Below, piece after piece: positions 6,511 to 6,741 of a stretch of DNA of 6,741 nucleotides. The stretch spans positions 1 to 6,741 of the forward strand of contig JAGZRY010000088.1 in NCBI GenBank assembly GCA_018381425.1, given 5' to 3'. The translations under genes and the position numbers were made by a program. The stretch is from Haemophilus parainfluenzae (GTDB lineage Bacteria; Pseudomonadota; Gammaproteobacteria; Enterobacterales; Pasteurellaceae). Under the pieces are notes generated by a model. The model did not search any database. It was given only the letters and a program-made list of their open reading frames with translations, and had not been told where the DNA came from. How positions within the stretch are numbered: position 1 is the first letter of the stretch; every line of letters begins with the position of its first letter.

Positions 6511-6741
6511 TTACTTAACCGAACTACAATTTAAACAATACAAATACTGCCCTTTTGGATCATTAAATTTGGTTAACACATTCAGTTGTTTTTTCACTTG
6601 ATGCACTTCCTGTGGTAATCCTAACCAATTTGTCAGTAAGGCTTGACCTTTTTGTTTAAGCTTACGATCTAATTGAGCTAAGAAACTATTATCTTCATCA
6701 ACCAACCATTGCACACTAAAGCTATCCATATATTTATCCGG
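6511..6741 (-). CDS. Unrecognised protein, C-terminal part (convergent gene, likely cut by the window edge)
   Basis: The frame ends with TAA at 6511-6513 and is open on the - strand to the right edge of the window, so at least 76 residues are visible. An ATG at 6727-6729 with GGA 7 bases before it could start a 72-residue protein, but the frame continues upstream of it as PDKY, so a longer gene running out of the window is equally possible. The visible part is soluble and highly charged: a helix-prone DEDNSFLAQLDRKLKQKGQ stretch, a middle LTNWLGLPQEV, and a C-terminus YLYCLNCSS with one CxxC pair that could be half of a zinc site. I do not recognise the family. It converges on the sap/BASS strand and shares its terminator, so it is not part of that operon. 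Confidence 0.6.
   Translation of the reverse strand, partial: PDKYMDSFSVQWLVDEDNSFLAQLDRKLKQKGQALLTNWLGLPQEVHQVKKQLNVLTKFNDPKGQYLYCLNCSSVK

Noticed and set aside
1..6741. New defence system, mobile element, CRISPR array or structural RNA
   Set aside because: All of the window is taken up by the sap operon, one transporter gene, a terminator and one partial gene; no repeats, recombinases, tRNA-like folds or insertion ends were seen.

Overview
The window carries a complete sap operon (sapA, sapB, sapC, sapD, sapF, all on the + strand, 17-5421). It is followed by a gene of the bile acid:Na+ symporter (BASS) family that is interrupted by an in-frame TAA, then by a bidirectional terminator, and by the 3' end of an unrecognised gene on the opposite strand. 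The organism is almost certainly one of the Pasteurellaceae. The DNA is AT-rich, the Sap proteins look like those of Haemophilus, and three perfect copies of the Haemophilus-type DNA uptake sequence core (AAGTGCGGT or its complement) lie at 1308-1316, 1966-1974 and 5889-5897. A Haemophilus species close to but distinct from H. influenzae is my best guess; species cannot be fixed from the sequence alone.

Layout. 17-1717 sapA (periplasmic binding protein), 1717-2682 sapB and 2672-3559 sapC (two permeases), 3563-4618 sapD and 4618-5421 sapF (two ATPases). The genes are packed tightly: sapA/sapB and sapD/sapF share one base (TAATG), sapB/sapC overlap by 11 bases, and sapC/sapD are 3 bases apart. 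They almost certainly form one transcript whose promoter lies left of the window. A 95-base gap (5422-5516) with no convincing terminator or promoter precedes the BASS-family gene (5517-6449), so that gene may be read from the sap transcript. A GC-rich hairpin at 6471-6497 ends the + strand genes and can also serve the convergent gene at 6511-6741.

Function. SapA captures a ligand in the periplasm, SapB and SapC form the inner-membrane channel, and SapD and SapF are the cytoplasmic nucleotide-binding subunits. In enterobacteria and nontypeable H. influenzae this system is linked to antimicrobial peptide resistance, potassium uptake (Trk) and, in Haemophilus, haem use. 

I see no new multi-gene system. 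The points most worth a second look are the nonsense codon in the transporter gene with a possible restart site 45 bases downstream, and the eroded ATPase motifs in both Sap nucleotide-binding subunits (H-loop His replaced by Asn in both, Walker B Glu replaced by Asp in SapF, non-canonical signature motifs in both).
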